Positions 42,515-51,898 are shown, numbered from the stretch's first letter. The stretch: 60,478 nt of DNA from DAISIL01 sp036822015 (GCA_036822015.1 DAISIL010000012.1:1-60478), one strand, 5' to 3'. Numbers and translations are program-made. Notes: a model not told the origin generated them from the sequence alone.

Positions 42515-43540
42515 TCATAGCGGCTCTTGTTGGGAGAGACAATGAAAACTCCCAAAGCCCGCCACAATATCCCGAGAGTCTAGACCTACCACGCGCCGAT
42601 GCCGAAAGTGCCGCCCAATGATCGCCAAAGCCTCGGCATCCTGCGGACAGGCAAAGGTAGGTACAATGACAGCATGATTGGCGATATAAAAATTAGCATA
42701 AGAAGCCGGCAGACGATTGCCTTCGGAGTCGCAGACTGGATCAGGCATGGGCAAGGTATGGATGTTCAGCGGCCGCCCATCAGGCAACTTAAACGATTTT
42801 AAGCGATTAAAGTTCTCTTGTAAGGGATCGTAGTTGATGTCCTGCGGGTCTGTTTCGAGTACCGTCAGGACGGTATCAACGGCGACAAAGCGGGTCAGGT
42901 CGTCGATATGTCCATCAGTATCATCGCCTACGATACCCTCTCCGAGCCAAAGGACTTGTTGGGCATTAAAATAGGTTTTGAGATAGCTTTCGATCTGATC
43001 CTTAGAAAGTTCCGGGTTTCGATTGGGATGCAAGAGGCAGCCTTCCGTTGTCAGGAGTGTACCCGCCCCGTTGTTTTCAATCGCACCGCCCTCCATGACG
43101 ATCCCCGGGGACAAGGTGGGCAACCCTCGGGCCAGGGCCATCTTTTGCGCAATCTGGGCATCCTGAGCATGGGCGTACTTGCCTCCCCAGGCAGTAAACG
43201 CCCAATCCAGAATGATTTGATCGCCGGTGTTGTTTTTGAGGAAAATCCCCCCGTGATCGCGACACCAAACGTCGTCCGTGGGATGTGCAAAAAAAGTGAT
43301 TTTTGAAAGGTCTGCACCGGCTATCCTAAACTCTGCCCTGGCTTTACGTGCCTGCTCAGCATCGGGGACGTTGATACAAACCGCTTCTCCTTCGGAAAGC
43401 ACAGCTACAAATTGGGCAAAAACGGGCCATACCTTTTCGAGGCGACCCGGAAAAGAATCCTCCAGATACGGATACGATAGCCAGGTAGCTCGATGGAGTT
43501 CCCACTCGGCCGGAAACCGAAAATCTTTGGTCAAACTCAT
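42515..43540 (-). CDS. aguA: Agmatine deiminase / peptidyl-arginine deiminase family protein
   Basis: Deiminates agmatine to N-carbamoylputrescine in polyamine synthesis. 341 residues, family length. The guanidine-modifying fold residues are visible: DDVWCRDHGGIF, VMEGGAIENNGAGTLLTTE, GDDTDGHIDDLTRFV, and the catalytic Cys in GFGSFHCLSQQEP near the C-terminus. It overlaps the cytochrome gene by ATGA, so the two are one transcript. The physiological partner enzyme (N-carbamoylputrescine amidase) is not in the window. Confidence 0.9.
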   Translation of the reverse strand: MSLTKDFRFPAEWELHRATWLSYPYLEDSFPGRLEKVWPVFAQFVAVLSEGEAVCINVPDAEQARKARAEFRIAGADLSKITFFAHPTDDVWCRDHGGIFLKNNTGDQIILDWAFTAWGGKYAHAQDAQIAQKMALARGLPTLSPGIVMEGGAIENNGAGTLLTTEGCLLHPNRNPELSKDQIESYLKTYFNAQQVLWLGEGIVGDDTDGHIDDLTRFVAVDTVLTVLETDPQDINYDPLQENFNRLKSFKLPDGRPLNIHTLPMPDPVCDSEGNRLPASYANFYIANHAVIVPTFACPQDAEALAIIGRHFRHRRVVGLDSRDIVAGFGSFHCLSQQEPL

Positions 43541-44187
43541 GGACGAAAAGTTTTGACGTAGGAGACAACCGCCGTGAGGTCTTGCTCCGTCAAGACCTTT
43601 TTGTATCCAGCCATGGCATTTTTTCCGTTCAGGACGATATGCGCAATTTCTTCATCCGTCAGCTGGCTCGTTGTGAGGTTTTTAGCGCCTGCCACGCCCC
43701 CTTTTCCGTCTGCCTGGTGGCAAGCGATACACTGGGCTTCATAGATGGCCTTGCCATGCAACCCGAGGTCGTAGCCTTCGGCGGTGGCATCGGTCAGGAC
43801 AGCAAGCGGCTTTGCCTCCACGGCACGCTTGCCCATCTCGGCTAGCCCATAAGCGCCCACGATCAGCACCATAGAAAGAACAGCCAACGCCTTTTTGCTT
43901 CGCTTAAAGCCAATGACAGCCAGGGGTATGGCCGAAAAAACAGCTACGAGTTTGATGCTCAGGTAGAGCAGGTTTTTGCCTTCCAGGGCTGGCCATTTGT
44001 TGATGAACATCACCAATCCGGTCAGAAGAAACAGCGTGCTGATGACGATTTCGGGAATTTTGATACGCTTAGTAAAGGCAGCCAAGCGCGTTGATTTGCC
44101 ACTAAGGAGCAGGATTGTTTTGACCAAATAAATGACCAAAAAAAGAATAACAACTAGGCGGTGGGTATGGAGTAGTCCGGTGTACAT
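43537..44187 (-). CDS. Membrane-anchored c-type cytochrome
   Basis: A 216-residue protein with four predicted membrane segments in the N-terminal 130 residues (LVVILFLVIYLVKTILLL, IVISTLFLLTGLVMFI and two more) and a C-terminal monohaem cytochrome c domain with CIACH and a likely axial Met in NAMAGYKKVL. It would transfer electrons at the periplasmic face. It is the first gene of a two-gene transcript with the agmatine deiminase, an unexpected pairing. Confidence 0.87.
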   Translation of the reverse strand: MYTGLLHTHRLVVILFLVIYLVKTILLLSGKSTRLAAFTKRIKIPEIVISTLFLLTGLVMFINKWPALEGKNLLYLSIKLVAVFSAIPLAVIGFKRSKKALAVLSMVLIVGAYGLAEMGKRAVEAKPLAVLTDATAEGYDLGLHGKAIYEAQCIACHQADGKGGVAGAKNLTTSQLTDEEIAHIVLNGKNAMAGYKKVLTEQDLTAVVSYVKTFRP

Positions 44188-44212
44188 GGTTTTTGGTTGA
44201 TAGATAAGTACC

Positions 44213-44247
44213 CAAAAGTAGGCAAAAACTTAGGTAAGTTAAACAAA
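44213..44247 (-). promoter_or_regulatory. Promoter of the cytochrome-agmatine deiminase transcript
   Basis: On the minus strand TTTG (44244-44247), 23 bases, TACTTTTG (44213-44220); 25 bases upstream of the ATG at 44187. It lies in the divergent gap with mrp. Confidence 0.55.
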
Positions 44248-44295
44248 GCCTCTGGGCTAGATGTTTATTTGTCCATGTTTGGAAAATTCAAAAAT

Positions 44296-45393
44296 ATGCG
44301 TCTCAACGAAAAATCTGTCCTTGAAGCTCTGGCACGGGTCCAAGACCCTGACTTGAAAAAGGACCTGGTGAGCCTGGGCATGATAAAGGACATTGTCATA
44401 AAAGATAAAGCACTTTCTTTTCGTGTCGTCTTGACTACGCCTGCCTGCCCCCTCAAAGAAAAAATTCGCAAAGATTGCCTGGATGCCATCGAAAGCCACC
44501 TGGGAGCCGACCTGGAGGTATCCATCACGATGGATGCCCAGGTAACCAGCGTCCGGACGGGCCCCATTTTGCCCCAGGTCAAAAACATCATCGCCGTAGC
44601 TTCGGGCAAGGGCGGCGTGGGTAAATCCACGGTTACGGCCAACCTGGCTCTGGCTTTGAGCGACCAGGGCGCAAAAGTGGGTATTTTGGATGCCGATATT
44701 TTTGGGCCCTCTATCCCGATTCTCTTCGATTGCCAGACGGCGCGTCCGGGCGTGATCGAACGTGAGGGCAAGAGCATCCTGATTCCTGTGGAGCGGTACG
44801 GTATCAAGTTGTTGTCGATTGGTTTTATTGCGCCGCCCGATGCCGCCGTAGTTTGGCGTGGCCCCATGGCTAGCTCGGCTTTGCGACAGTTTATCGGCGA
44901 TGCCGACTGGGGAGAGTTAGATTATTTGCTCATCGACCTGCCTCCGGGTACGAGTGATGTCCACCTGACCCTTGTCCAGACCGTCCCCGTTACGGGTGCC
45001 GTCGTCGTAACGACCCCCCAAAAAGTAGCCCTGGCTGATGCCCAAAAAGGGATCGGGATGTTTCAGCAACCCAAAATAAAGGTTCCCATTTTGGGTGTTG
45101 TCGAAAATATGGCGTACTTTACTCCCGAAGAGCTTCCCGATAGCAAATACTATCTCTTTGGCAAAGACGGTGGTAAGGTGTTTGCCAAGCGCAATGAAGT
45201 GCCATTTTTGGGGGAGATACCGCTCGTACAAGCCTTGCGCGAGTCCGGCGATGCAGGCAAACCGCTCATCTTCGATAACCGCAAGTCTCCTGTCGTGGCC
45301 GCTTTTGCGGAGGTAGCCGCTCGGGTAGCCCAGCATATTGCCGTACGCAATGCCGAACTTCCGGCCACAGAAGTTGTTGAAATTGTTCGATGA
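44296..45393 (+). CDS. Mrp/ApbC-type Fe-S cluster carrier ATPase
   Basis: A P-loop ATPase that carries or inserts Fe-S clusters. 365 residues. An N-terminal DUF59/MIP18 domain (ARVQDPDLKKDLVSLGMI) precedes the Mrp domain with the deviant Walker A ASGKGGVGKSTVTANLALAL, ILDADIFGPSIP and LIDLPPGTSD. The family CxxC near the C-terminal half is not seen. The ATG at 44296 (MRLNEKS) is preferred because the DUF59 start is normally there; the ATG at 44275 is the alternative. It runs toward nifU-like and secA. Confidence 0.88.
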   Translation: MRLNEKSVLEALARVQDPDLKKDLVSLGMIKDIVIKDKALSFRVVLTTPACPLKEKIRKDCLDAIESHLGADLEVSITMDAQVTSVRTGPILPQVKNIIAVASGKGGVGKSTVTANLALALSDQGAKVGILDADIFGPSIPILFDCQTARPGVIEREGKSILIPVERYGIKLLSIGFIAPPDAAVVWRGPMASSALRQFIGDADWGELDYLLIDLPPGTSDVHLTLVQTVPVTGAVVVTTPQKVALADAQKGIGMFQQPKIKVPILGVVENMAYFTPEELPDSKYYLFGKDGGKVFAKRNEVPFLGEIPLVQALRESGDAGKPLIFDNRKSPVVAAFAEVAARVAQHIAVRNAELPATEVVEIVR

Positions 45394-45423
45394 TAAACTA
45401 ATTTTAAACAAAGCAAAGACGTG

Positions 45424-45666
45424 ATGAGCATTGAAGAACGAGTAGAGCGCGCCCTGGACGGCATCCGTCCTTATCTCAAAACAGATGGTGGCGATGTGAA
45501 GGTCATCGAAATCACGGACGATAACATTGTTCGGATTGAGCTGGTAGGTAACTGTGGATCATGTCCCATTTCCTTAACTACCTTCAAGACAGGCATCGAA
45601 TCCTCTATCCTCTCCGCTGTACCCGAAGTAGCGGCGGTGGAGGCAGTCAATATGGCCTGGGGGTAG
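45424..45666 (+). CDS. NifU-like Fe-S scaffold protein
   Basis: An 80-residue NifU C-terminal-type (Nfu) domain that can hold a [4Fe-4S] cluster. VERALDGIRPYLKTDGGDVK and GNCGSCPISLTTFKTGIE carry the CxxC cluster ligands. It ends PEVAAVEAVNMAWG, typical of Nfu. It follows mrp by 30 bases; the pairing of a carrier ATPase and an Nfu domain suggests one Fe-S delivery unit. A GTG one codon upstream (45421) is another possible start. Confidence 0.9.
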   Translation: MSIEERVERALDGIRPYLKTDGGDVKVIEITDDNIVRIELVGNCGSCPISLTTFKTGIESSILSAVPEVAAVEAVNMAWG

Positions 45667-45686
45667 GTAATTTCGTTTTATTTGCC

Positions 45687-45694
45687 TATTTTTG
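45687..45694 (+). promoter_or_regulatory. Possible promoter -7 box of secA
   Basis: TATTTTTG matches TAnnTTTG, 29 bases before the secA ATG, inside the 57-base gap after nifU. No clear -33 partner, and the gene may also be read through from mrp-nifU. Confidence 0.4.
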
Positions 45695-45723
45695 CCTCCT
45701 GATAAAAAGATTTTTCCCGAAGA

Positions 45724-48700
45724 ATGATTAACGCCATCACCAAAGCCGTTGCCAAAGTTTTTGGCACCAAATCTGACCGCGATATAAAAACCTTGCAGCC
45801 CTACGTGGCCAAAGTCAATGCGGCACACGCCAAACTTATGGGTATTTCCGATGACGAGCTACGAAACGAGACCCCTCGCATCAAAGGGCGAATCAACGAG
45901 TATCTCTCCGAAATTGATAAAGAAATCAGTGCCTATCAGGAGAAAGTGAAAGAAAATCCTGATATGGAGATTTTCGAAAAAGAAGAGATTTTTAAAACCA
46001 TCGACAAACTCGAAGAGCAACGAGACACCGAACTCGAAAAGGTACTGCTCGAAGTCCTGCCCGAGGCCTTTGCCGTCGTTAAGGAAACCGCCCGACGGTT
46101 CAAGGAAAACGGACAACTCGTCGTTCAGGCTACCCCTTACGATCAAGAAATTGCTACCAAAAAAACCAACGTCGGCATCACGCCAGACTACAAAGCCATC
46201 TGGAGCGGCACCTGGGAGGTCGCCGGAAGCCCCCAGAAGTGGGACATGGTGCATTATGATGTTCAGATTATCGGTGGCGTGGTGCTGCACCAGGGGAAAA
46301 TCGCCGAGATGGCCACAGGCGAAGGGAAAACGCTTGTCTCTACTTTTCCTTCTTACCTCAACGCCCTGGCTGGGCGCGGCGTGCATCTGGTAACAGTCAA
46401 TGACTATCTGGCCAAACGCGATGCCGAATGGATGGCCCCTCTCTTTGAGTTTCATGGCTTGCGCGTTGATTGTATCGACAAGTACGAATCCAATACGCCC
46501 GAGCGAAAAACCGCCTACGAAGCCGACATCACCTACGGCACCAATAACGAGTTTGGCTTTGATTATCTGCGCGATAACATGTCCCGCGACAAAGAAGACC
46601 TCGTCCAGCGCAAGCACCATTTTGCGATGGTGGACGAAGTGGACTCGGTCTTGATCGACGATGCCCGAACGCCGCTCATCATCTCCGGCCCCGTCGCCAA
46701 CGGCGATCAGCAAGAGTACGATGTCTTCAAACCCCGAGTTCAGAAACTCTACCAGGAGCAAGAACAGATCGTGCGTGGTTTCCTCAACGAAGCCCGCCGT
46801 CTTCACAAGGAAGGCAAGACCAAAGAAGTAGGACTACCCCTCTTTCGGGCTTATCGGGGGCTACCCAAGTACAAACCTTTGATTAAGTTCCTGGGTGAAG
46901 CAGGGGTAAAGCAACTCATGCAAAAAACCGAAAACTACTACCTCCAGGACAACGCCCGTGCCATGCCCGAGGCAGACGAGCCGCTCCTCTTTACGATCGA
47001 AGAAAAATCCAATGCCATCAACCTAACCGAGCAAGGACTAGGCTATATCACCAAAGACAGCGAAGACAAAGATTTTTTTGTCTTGCCCGATATTTCCATC
47101 GCCCTCGAAGCCATCGAAAAAAACACAGCCCTGGATACCCAAACCCGCGCCGAGCAGAAGGAAAAACTTATCAAAGATTATCAAGTCAAGACCTCGCGCA
47201 TCCATACCGTCAATCAACTACTGAAAGCCTATACGCTTTTTGAAAAAGATGTGGATTACGTCGTCATGGAGGTAGAGGACGAGGAGACGAAGAGAAAAGT
47301 AAAAAAAGTGATGATCGTCGATGAGCAAACCGGACGCATCATGGACGGACGACGCTACTCCGATGGCTTGCACCAAGCCCTTGAGTCCAAAGAGAGCGTC
47401 AAGATAGAAGCCGCCACCCAGACCTACGCCACCGTTACGCTCCAAAACTATTTCAGGATGTACCACAAGCTGGCCGGCATGACGGGAACCGCCGAAACCG
47501 AAGCCGGAGAGTTTTGGGAAATCTACAAACTCGATGTCGTCGTGATCCCGACCAACCGTCCCATCGTCCGAGACGACCGCAACGACCGCGTTTATCGCTC
47601 CACCCGTGAGAAGTTTAAAGCCGTTGTCGATGAGGTCAAACGCCTCAACGAAGAAGGACGACCTGTCTTGATCGGTACGGCCTCCGTAGAGACCTCCGAA
47701 CTGTTGGATAAGGTCTTGACCCAACAAAAGATACCCCACGATGTCCTGAACGCCAAGCAGCACGCCCGCGAGGCCGAAATCGTTGCCAAAGCTGGTAAAT
47801 CCGGTGCTGTTACGATTGCGACCAATATGGCCGGACGCGGTACAGACATCAAACTGGACGAGACAGCCAAAGCCAAGGGTGGGCTGGCCATCATCGGTAC
47901 CGAACGCCACGACTCCCGCCGCGTAGATCGGCAGTTGCGTGGACGTGCCGGACGGCAAGGCGATCCGGGAAGCTCGCAGTTTTTTGTCAGCTTAGACGAT
48001 AAACTGATGCGCATGTTTGGCTCCGACCGCGTAGCCAAGATCATGGATCGCCTGGGGCTAGAAGACGGAGAAGTCATCGAACACTCCGTGATTACCAACT
48101 CCATCGAACGGGCTCAAAAGAAAGTTGAGGAAAACAACTTCAGCGTAAGGAAGCGGCTCCTCGAGTTTGATGACGTAATGAACGCCCAGCGGGAGGTCAT
48201 CTATAAGCGTCGCCGCCATGCCCTCTATGGCCAACGCTTGACCCTGGATGTGATGAATACTTTTTATCAGATGGCTGCCCATACCCTAAGCCAGCATCAG
48301 GAGGATGACGTTGCGTTCCAGGTAGAGGTCTCGCGCTTATTTAATGTCCAAACCCAGATCGACCCCAAAGTTGAACAAGCCGCCAAAGCCCTTTATCAAG
48401 AGGCTTATCAGGCGCATCTGGCCCGTGGAAAAGCCGCCGGAGACCTGGTGCATACCTTTGTGCAGATGTGGGATAAGACCCCCAACAAACCCAAACATCG
48501 GGTGCATTTTCAGTTTCCCTACGAAGGCAACGAGTATGTATTTATTGTCGATGATCCCAACGACCGCCTTTATCTGCCCTTCAAAGGCATGACCCGATTT
48601 GTGGATGTGAGCATCCAACAAACCCTAGACGAAGCAGGCGCAAACGTGATTCGAGCCATCGAACAGACGTTCAGCCTGGCTATCATAGACGACCTCTGGA

Positions 48701-49149
48701 AGGATCACCTCCGAGAGATGGACGACCTGCGCACACAAGTCAATCTGGCGACGATTGAGCAGAAAGACCCCTTGTTGATCTATAAGTTTGAGGGCTACAA
48801 TCTGTTCAAAGAACTCCTCACGATGATTAACGAGGATGTCGTTAAGTTTTTGAGCCATGCCGAAGTTGCTCCTTTGAGCCAAGAGGAAATTCAATCCATT
48901 GAGCAGCAGCGCAAAGCACAAGAAGAAGAAGAGAGAAGACGCGCCCAAACCAATCGAGCAAGCGATACCGAACGCAAAGAAAACCGCGATCAGGCACGCA
49001 ACAAACCGCAACCGCGTCGCGTTGAGAAAAAATACAAGCGCAACGACCGCGTCAAAGTCCGTTACCAAAACGGCGAAGAGAAGGAGGCCAAGTACAAAGA
49101 TGTCTCCCAGGACATCGAGCAAAATCGTTGTGTATTGGTGGACAACTAA
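45724..49149 (+). CDS. secA: Preprotein translocase ATPase SecA
   Basis: The ATPase that drives proteins through SecYEG. 1141 residues, the long Bacteroidota form, with inserts of variable sequence around residue 200-330. Walker A is EMATGEGKTLVSTFP, Walker B region DEVDSVLIDDARTPLIISG. GRQGDPGSSQFFVSLDD and ATNMAGRGTDIKL are helicase motifs. It has no CxCx8CH zinc motif at the C-terminus; a basic tail (RNKPQPRRVEKKYKRNDRV, then VRYQNGEEKEAKY) takes its place. Confidence 0.97.
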   Translation: MINAITKAVAKVFGTKSDRDIKTLQPYVAKVNAAHAKLMGISDDELRNETPRIKGRINEYLSEIDKEISAYQEKVKENPDMEIFEKEEIFKTIDKLEEQRDTELEKVLLEVLPEAFAVVKETARRFKENGQLVVQATPYDQEIATKKTNVGITPDYKAIWSGTWEVAGSPQKWDMVHYDVQIIGGVVLHQGKIAEMATGEGKTLVSTFPSYLNALAGRGVHLVTVNDYLAKRDAEWMAPLFEFHGLRVDCIDKYESNTPERKTAYEADITYGTNNEFGFDYLRDNMSRDKEDLVQRKHHFAMVDEVDSVLIDDARTPLIISGPVANGDQQEYDVFKPRVQKLYQEQEQIVRGFLNEARRLHKEGKTKEVGLPLFRAYRGLPKYKPLIKFLGEAGVKQLMQKTENYYLQDNARAMPEADEPLLFTIEEKSNAINLTEQGLGYITKDSEDKDFFVLPDISIALEAIEKNTALDTQTRAEQKEKLIKDYQVKTSRIHTVNQLLKAYTLFEKDVDYVVMEVEDEETKRKVKKVMIVDEQTGRIMDGRRYSDGLHQALESKESVKIEAATQTYATVTLQNYFRMYHKLAGMTGTAETEAGEFWEIYKLDVVVIPTNRPIVRDDRNDRVYRSTREKFKAVVDEVKRLNEEGRPVLIGTASVETSELLDKVLTQQKIPHDVLNAKQHAREAEIVAKAGKSGAVTIATNMAGRGTDIKLDETAKAKGGLAIIGTERHDSRRVDRQLRGRAGRQGDPGSSQFFVSLDDKLMRMFGSDRVAKIMDRLGLEDGEVIEHSVITNSIERAQKKVEENNFSVRKRLLEFDDVMNAQREVIYKRRRHALYGQRLTLDVMNTFYQMAAHTLSQHQEDDVAFQVEVSRLFNVQTQIDPKVEQAAKALYQEAYQAHLARGKAAGDLVHTFVQMWDKTPNKPKHRVHFQFPYEGNEYVFIVDDPNDRLYLPFKGMTRFVDVSIQQTLDEAGANVIRAIEQTFSLAIIDDLWKDHLREMDDLRTQVNLATIEQKDPLLIYKFEGYNLFKELLTMINEDVVKFLSHAEVAPLSQEEIQSIEQQRKAQEEEERRRAQTNRASDTERKENRDQARNKPQPRRVEKKYKRNDRVKVRYQNGEEKEAKYKDVSQDIEQNRCVLVDN

Positions 49150-49160
49150 TCCAGGTAACC

Positions 49161-49607
49161 ATGATCCGTTGGGGCTTTCTCTGTTGCTGTATCTTTTTGT
49201 GTTTGTCTGGTGGGGGGCTTCATGCCCAAACCAAAAGTGAAAAAGCAGAAGGCCAATGGCTAGTCTGGACACAAAAGCAGGGCGTAGAGATTTATGTACA
49301 GCACCGCAAATCAGCCGTCGATACGAAGTACAATACCCTGGTTCGGCTCCGCAACAACAACGATTCTGAGTTCATGGTCAATTTTAGTCCTGCTTTTGGT
49401 TGCCTCGTAAAGACCGAAAAAAGCCGAGAGACCAGCGACGGCGGGTCGGTGAGTATCAGTAAGTCCACGCTCGTTACGTACCAACACGGGGAGGTAAAAG
49501 TTGTCGTTTATCCGCGCAGTTCGGTTACGCTACTCGCCTACCGCCCCTGCAAGGGGGACATCCCGCATGAGATCAATTTTAACGCTTTCCAGGTCAGGAG
49601 GAGATAA
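49161..49607 (+). CDS. Exported protein of unknown function
   Basis: A 148-residue protein, 11 bases after secA. The N-terminus RWGFLCCCIFLCLSGGGLHAQ is a signal peptide with an unusual cysteine run. The mature part is beta-rich, with KQGVEIYVQHRKSAVDTKYN and VVVYPRSSVTLLAYRPC, and ends with a short basic tail. I do not recognise the family. The start is the ATG at 49161, since the longer frame begins with a TTG inside secA. A strong terminator follows. Confidence 0.72.
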   Translation: MIRWGFLCCCIFLCLSGGGLHAQTKSEKAEGQWLVWTQKQGVEIYVQHRKSAVDTKYNTLVRLRNNNDSEFMVNFSPAFGCLVKTEKSRETSDGGSVSISKSTLVTYQHGEVKVVVYPRSSVTLLAYRPCKGDIPHEINFNAFQVRRR

Positions 49608-49612
49608 AAAAA

Positions 49613-49647
49613 GCCTGTAAAGTCTTGAAGACCTTACAGGCTTTTTT
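49613..49647. terminator. Bidirectional terminator downstream of secA transcript
   Basis: GCCTGTAAAGTC, loop TTGAA, GACCTTACAGGC, with a T7 tract after it and an A-run before it; it serves the convergent secA-side transcript and acs. It belongs to the same family as 141, 15235 and 25983. Confidence 0.9.
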
Positions 49648-49660
49648 TAGGGGTCAATAA

Positions 49661-51559
49661 TTACAGCGCACCGGCTTTGATCTCGTCCACTACCGAAGGA
49701 TCAAGAAGCGTGCTGGTATCGCCGAGCTGATCGGTGGCCCCTTCGGCTACTTTGCGTAGGATACGTCGCATGATCTTGCCCGAGCGTGTTTTGGGTAGTC
49801 CGGTTACGATCTGGATTTTGTCTGGCTTGGCAATCGGGCCAACCTCTTTGGTTACCATAGCCACGATCTCCTTGCGAAGCTGCTCGACGGACTTCTCCGC
49901 GACGGCTTTTTCATCACAAATGACGAAGGCATAAATACCTTGACCCTTGATCTCGTGGGGGAAACCCACCACAGCCGACTCAATGGCTGCCGGATGTTGG
50001 TTGATGGCATCTTCGACTTCGGCAGTTCCCATGCGGTGTCCCGATACGTTGATGACATCATCGACGCGGCCCAGGATACGGATGTAGCCCTCATGATCGC
50101 GCTTGGCACCATCGCCGGTGAAGTAATAGCCCTTGTAGGCTGCAAAATAGGTGTTTTTGCAGCGCTCGTGATCGCCGTAGGTCGTGCGAAGCATCGACGG
50201 CCAGGGAAACTTAATGCACAAGTTGCCTTCGATGTTATTCCCCTCGAGTTCTTTTCCTTCGGCATCCATCAGGACGGGCTGCACACCAGGAAGCGGAAGG
50301 GTAGCAAAGCAGGGCTTGGTAGGCGTAATGCCCGCCAAAGGTGAGATCATGATACCTCCTGTTTCGGTTTGCCACCAGGAGTCCACGATGGGACAGCGTT
50401 CCTTGCCGATGTTCTTGAAGTACCATTCCCAGGCTTCTTCGTTGATCGGTTCGCCCACCGACCCGAGGACACGCAGGGAGGATAGATCGTACTTTTCGAC
50501 CCACTCCAAGCCCTGTGCCTGTAAAGCACGAATGGCTGTTGGGGCTGTGTAAAAATGCGTAACCTGGTATTTATCAACGATCTCCCAGAAGCGTCCGGCA
50601 TCGGGATAGGTAGGCACACCCTCAAACATGATCGTGGTTCCGCCGGCCAACAGGGGGGCATAGACGATGTACGAGTGTCCCGTAATCCAGCCAATATCGG
50701 CGGTACACCAATAAATATCCCCTGGATTGTACTGAAACACATTGACAAAGGAGTAAGTCGCATAAACCATATACCCACCGCAGGTATGTACTACACCTTT
50801 GGGTTTGCCCGTAGAGCCGGATGTATAAAGGATGAAGAGCATATCTTCGGAATCCATTTCCTCGGCGGGGCAGTCATCGTTTACTTTGGCGAGTTCTTCA
50901 TGCCACCAGATGTCGCGTCCCTCTACCCAAGCTACGTCGGTGCCGGTGCGCTTGACGACGATACTTTTTTGTACGGAAGGGCATTTTTCGAGGGCTTCAT
51001 CAACCACCGATTTTACGGGGATGTCTTTTTTGCCTCGGTAGTTGCCGTCAGAGGTCAGGACAACCTTAGCTTCGGCATCATTGACGCGGTCAGCCAGAGC
51101 GTTGGACGAAAATCCAGCAAAAACAACAGAGTGAATCGCTCCTACCCGCGCACAAGCCAAAACGCCGATGGCCAGTTCGGGAATCATGGGGAGGTACATA
51201 CAAACGCGATCGCCTTTCTGTACACCATTGGCTTTGAGTACATTAGCAAAGGCAGATACTTTACTATGGAGTTCTTTGTAGGTCAGCTTGATGGCTTCTT
51301 CGTTGGGATCGTTGGGTTCCCAAATGATCGCTAACTGATCGCCGCGTGTTTCGAGGTGGCGATCCAGGCAGTTTTCGGTGATGTTGAGGGTAGCCCCATC
51401 AAACCAACGCACGTTGTAGTCTTCAAAATCCCAGTTCAGGACTTTATTCCAGGGCTTACGCCAATGAAACTGCTCGCCTACCTCCCCCCAGAAGGCTTCG
51501 GGATCGGCGACGCTGCGTTGATAGGCATCAGTGTACTCGGCAAGTGTGCGAATGCGCAT
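49661..51559 (-). CDS. acs: Acetyl-CoA synthetase
   Basis: Makes acetyl-CoA from acetate, ATP and CoA. 632 residues, full length, with the family N-terminal domain (WGEVGEQFHWRKPWNKVLNW). The ATP loop is YTSGSTGKPKGVVHT, and DSWWQTETGGIMISP is the adenylate-forming motif. YFTGDGAKRDHEGYIRILGR is followed by GLPKTRSGKIMRR with the catalytic Lys that can be acetylated. Its ATG at 51559 is followed upstream by an A/T-rich 221-base gap shared with tRNA-Phe; I see no clear promoter for acs in it. Confidence 0.97.
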   Translation of the reverse strand: MRIRTLAEYTDAYQRSVADPEAFWGEVGEQFHWRKPWNKVLNWDFEDYNVRWFDGATLNITENCLDRHLETRGDQLAIIWEPNDPNEEAIKLTYKELHSKVSAFANVLKANGVQKGDRVCMYLPMIPELAIGVLACARVGAIHSVVFAGFSSNALADRVNDAEAKVVLTSDGNYRGKKDIPVKSVVDEALEKCPSVQKSIVVKRTGTDVAWVEGRDIWWHEELAKVNDDCPAEEMDSEDMLFILYTSGSTGKPKGVVHTCGGYMVYATYSFVNVFQYNPGDIYWCTADIGWITGHSYIVYAPLLAGGTTIMFEGVPTYPDAGRFWEIVDKYQVTHFYTAPTAIRALQAQGLEWVEKYDLSSLRVLGSVGEPINEEAWEWYFKNIGKERCPIVDSWWQTETGGIMISPLAGITPTKPCFATLPLPGVQPVLMDAEGKELEGNNIEGNLCIKFPWPSMLRTTYGDHERCKNTYFAAYKGYYFTGDGAKRDHEGYIRILGRVDDVINVSGHRMGTAEVEDAINQHPAAIESAVVGFPHEIKGQGIYAFVICDEKAVAEKSVEQLRKEIVAMVTKEVGPIAKPDKIQIVTGLPKTRSGKIMRRILRKVAEGATDQLGDTSTLLDPSVVDEIKAGAL

Positions 51560-51733
51560 GGTATTTTTTTCGGTTTAGGTTGTGTGAAGTAAATAATAGA
51601 GGCAAAATAATAAATGGCGCATCAAGAATCAATGACTTTCGTCAAAAAAAGCAAATAAAATTTTGAAAAAACGATCATAAGCACACCCCGAGGTGCAGGC
51701 TGAGCGAATGACAAAAATAAATCTGAAAAAAAG

Positions 51734-51765
51734 TTTGGAGATCAAGAAAAGGCCCCTTACCTTTG
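51734..51765 (+). promoter_or_regulatory. Promoter of tRNA-Phe
   Basis: TTTG (51734-51737), 20 bases, TACCTTTG (51758-51765), an exact Bacteroidota consensus, placing the transcription start about 7-8 bases before the tRNA 5' end. Confidence 0.8.
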
Positions 51766-51780
51766 TCGAACCTTTTGCGC

Positions 51781-51853
51781 GGTGAAGTAGCTCAGTTGGT
51801 AGAGCGTCGGACTGAAAATCCGTGTGTCGGCGGTTCGAGTCCGCCCTTCACCA
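51781..51853 (+). tRNA. tRNA-Phe (GAA)
   Basis: 73 bases that fold as a tRNA: acceptor GGTGAAG with CTTCACC, D arm GCTC/GAGC, anticodon loop CTGAAAA (anticodon GAA), variable GTGTC, T arm GGCGG TTCGAGT CCGCC, discriminator A. CCA is not encoded. A U-U pair sits at the top of the anticodon stem (27-43). A promoter precedes it and a terminator follows. Confidence 0.95.
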
Positions 51854-51863
51854 CTCACATAAG

Positions 51864-51898
51864 CCCTTGTTGTCCAGAGCGATAGCAAGGGTTTTTTT
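51864..51898 (+). terminator. Terminator of tRNA-Phe
   Basis: An 11-base-pair stem CCCTTGTTGTC / GATAGCAAGGG (with G-U pairs) with loop CAGAGC, followed by seven Ts. Confidence 0.8.

Noticed and set aside
45859..46806. Open frame of 315 residues antisense to secA, and another at 47218-47958
   Set aside because: Both lie fully inside the conserved secA coding sequence, have no recognisable domain, and arise from the low stop-codon frequency of the opposite frame.
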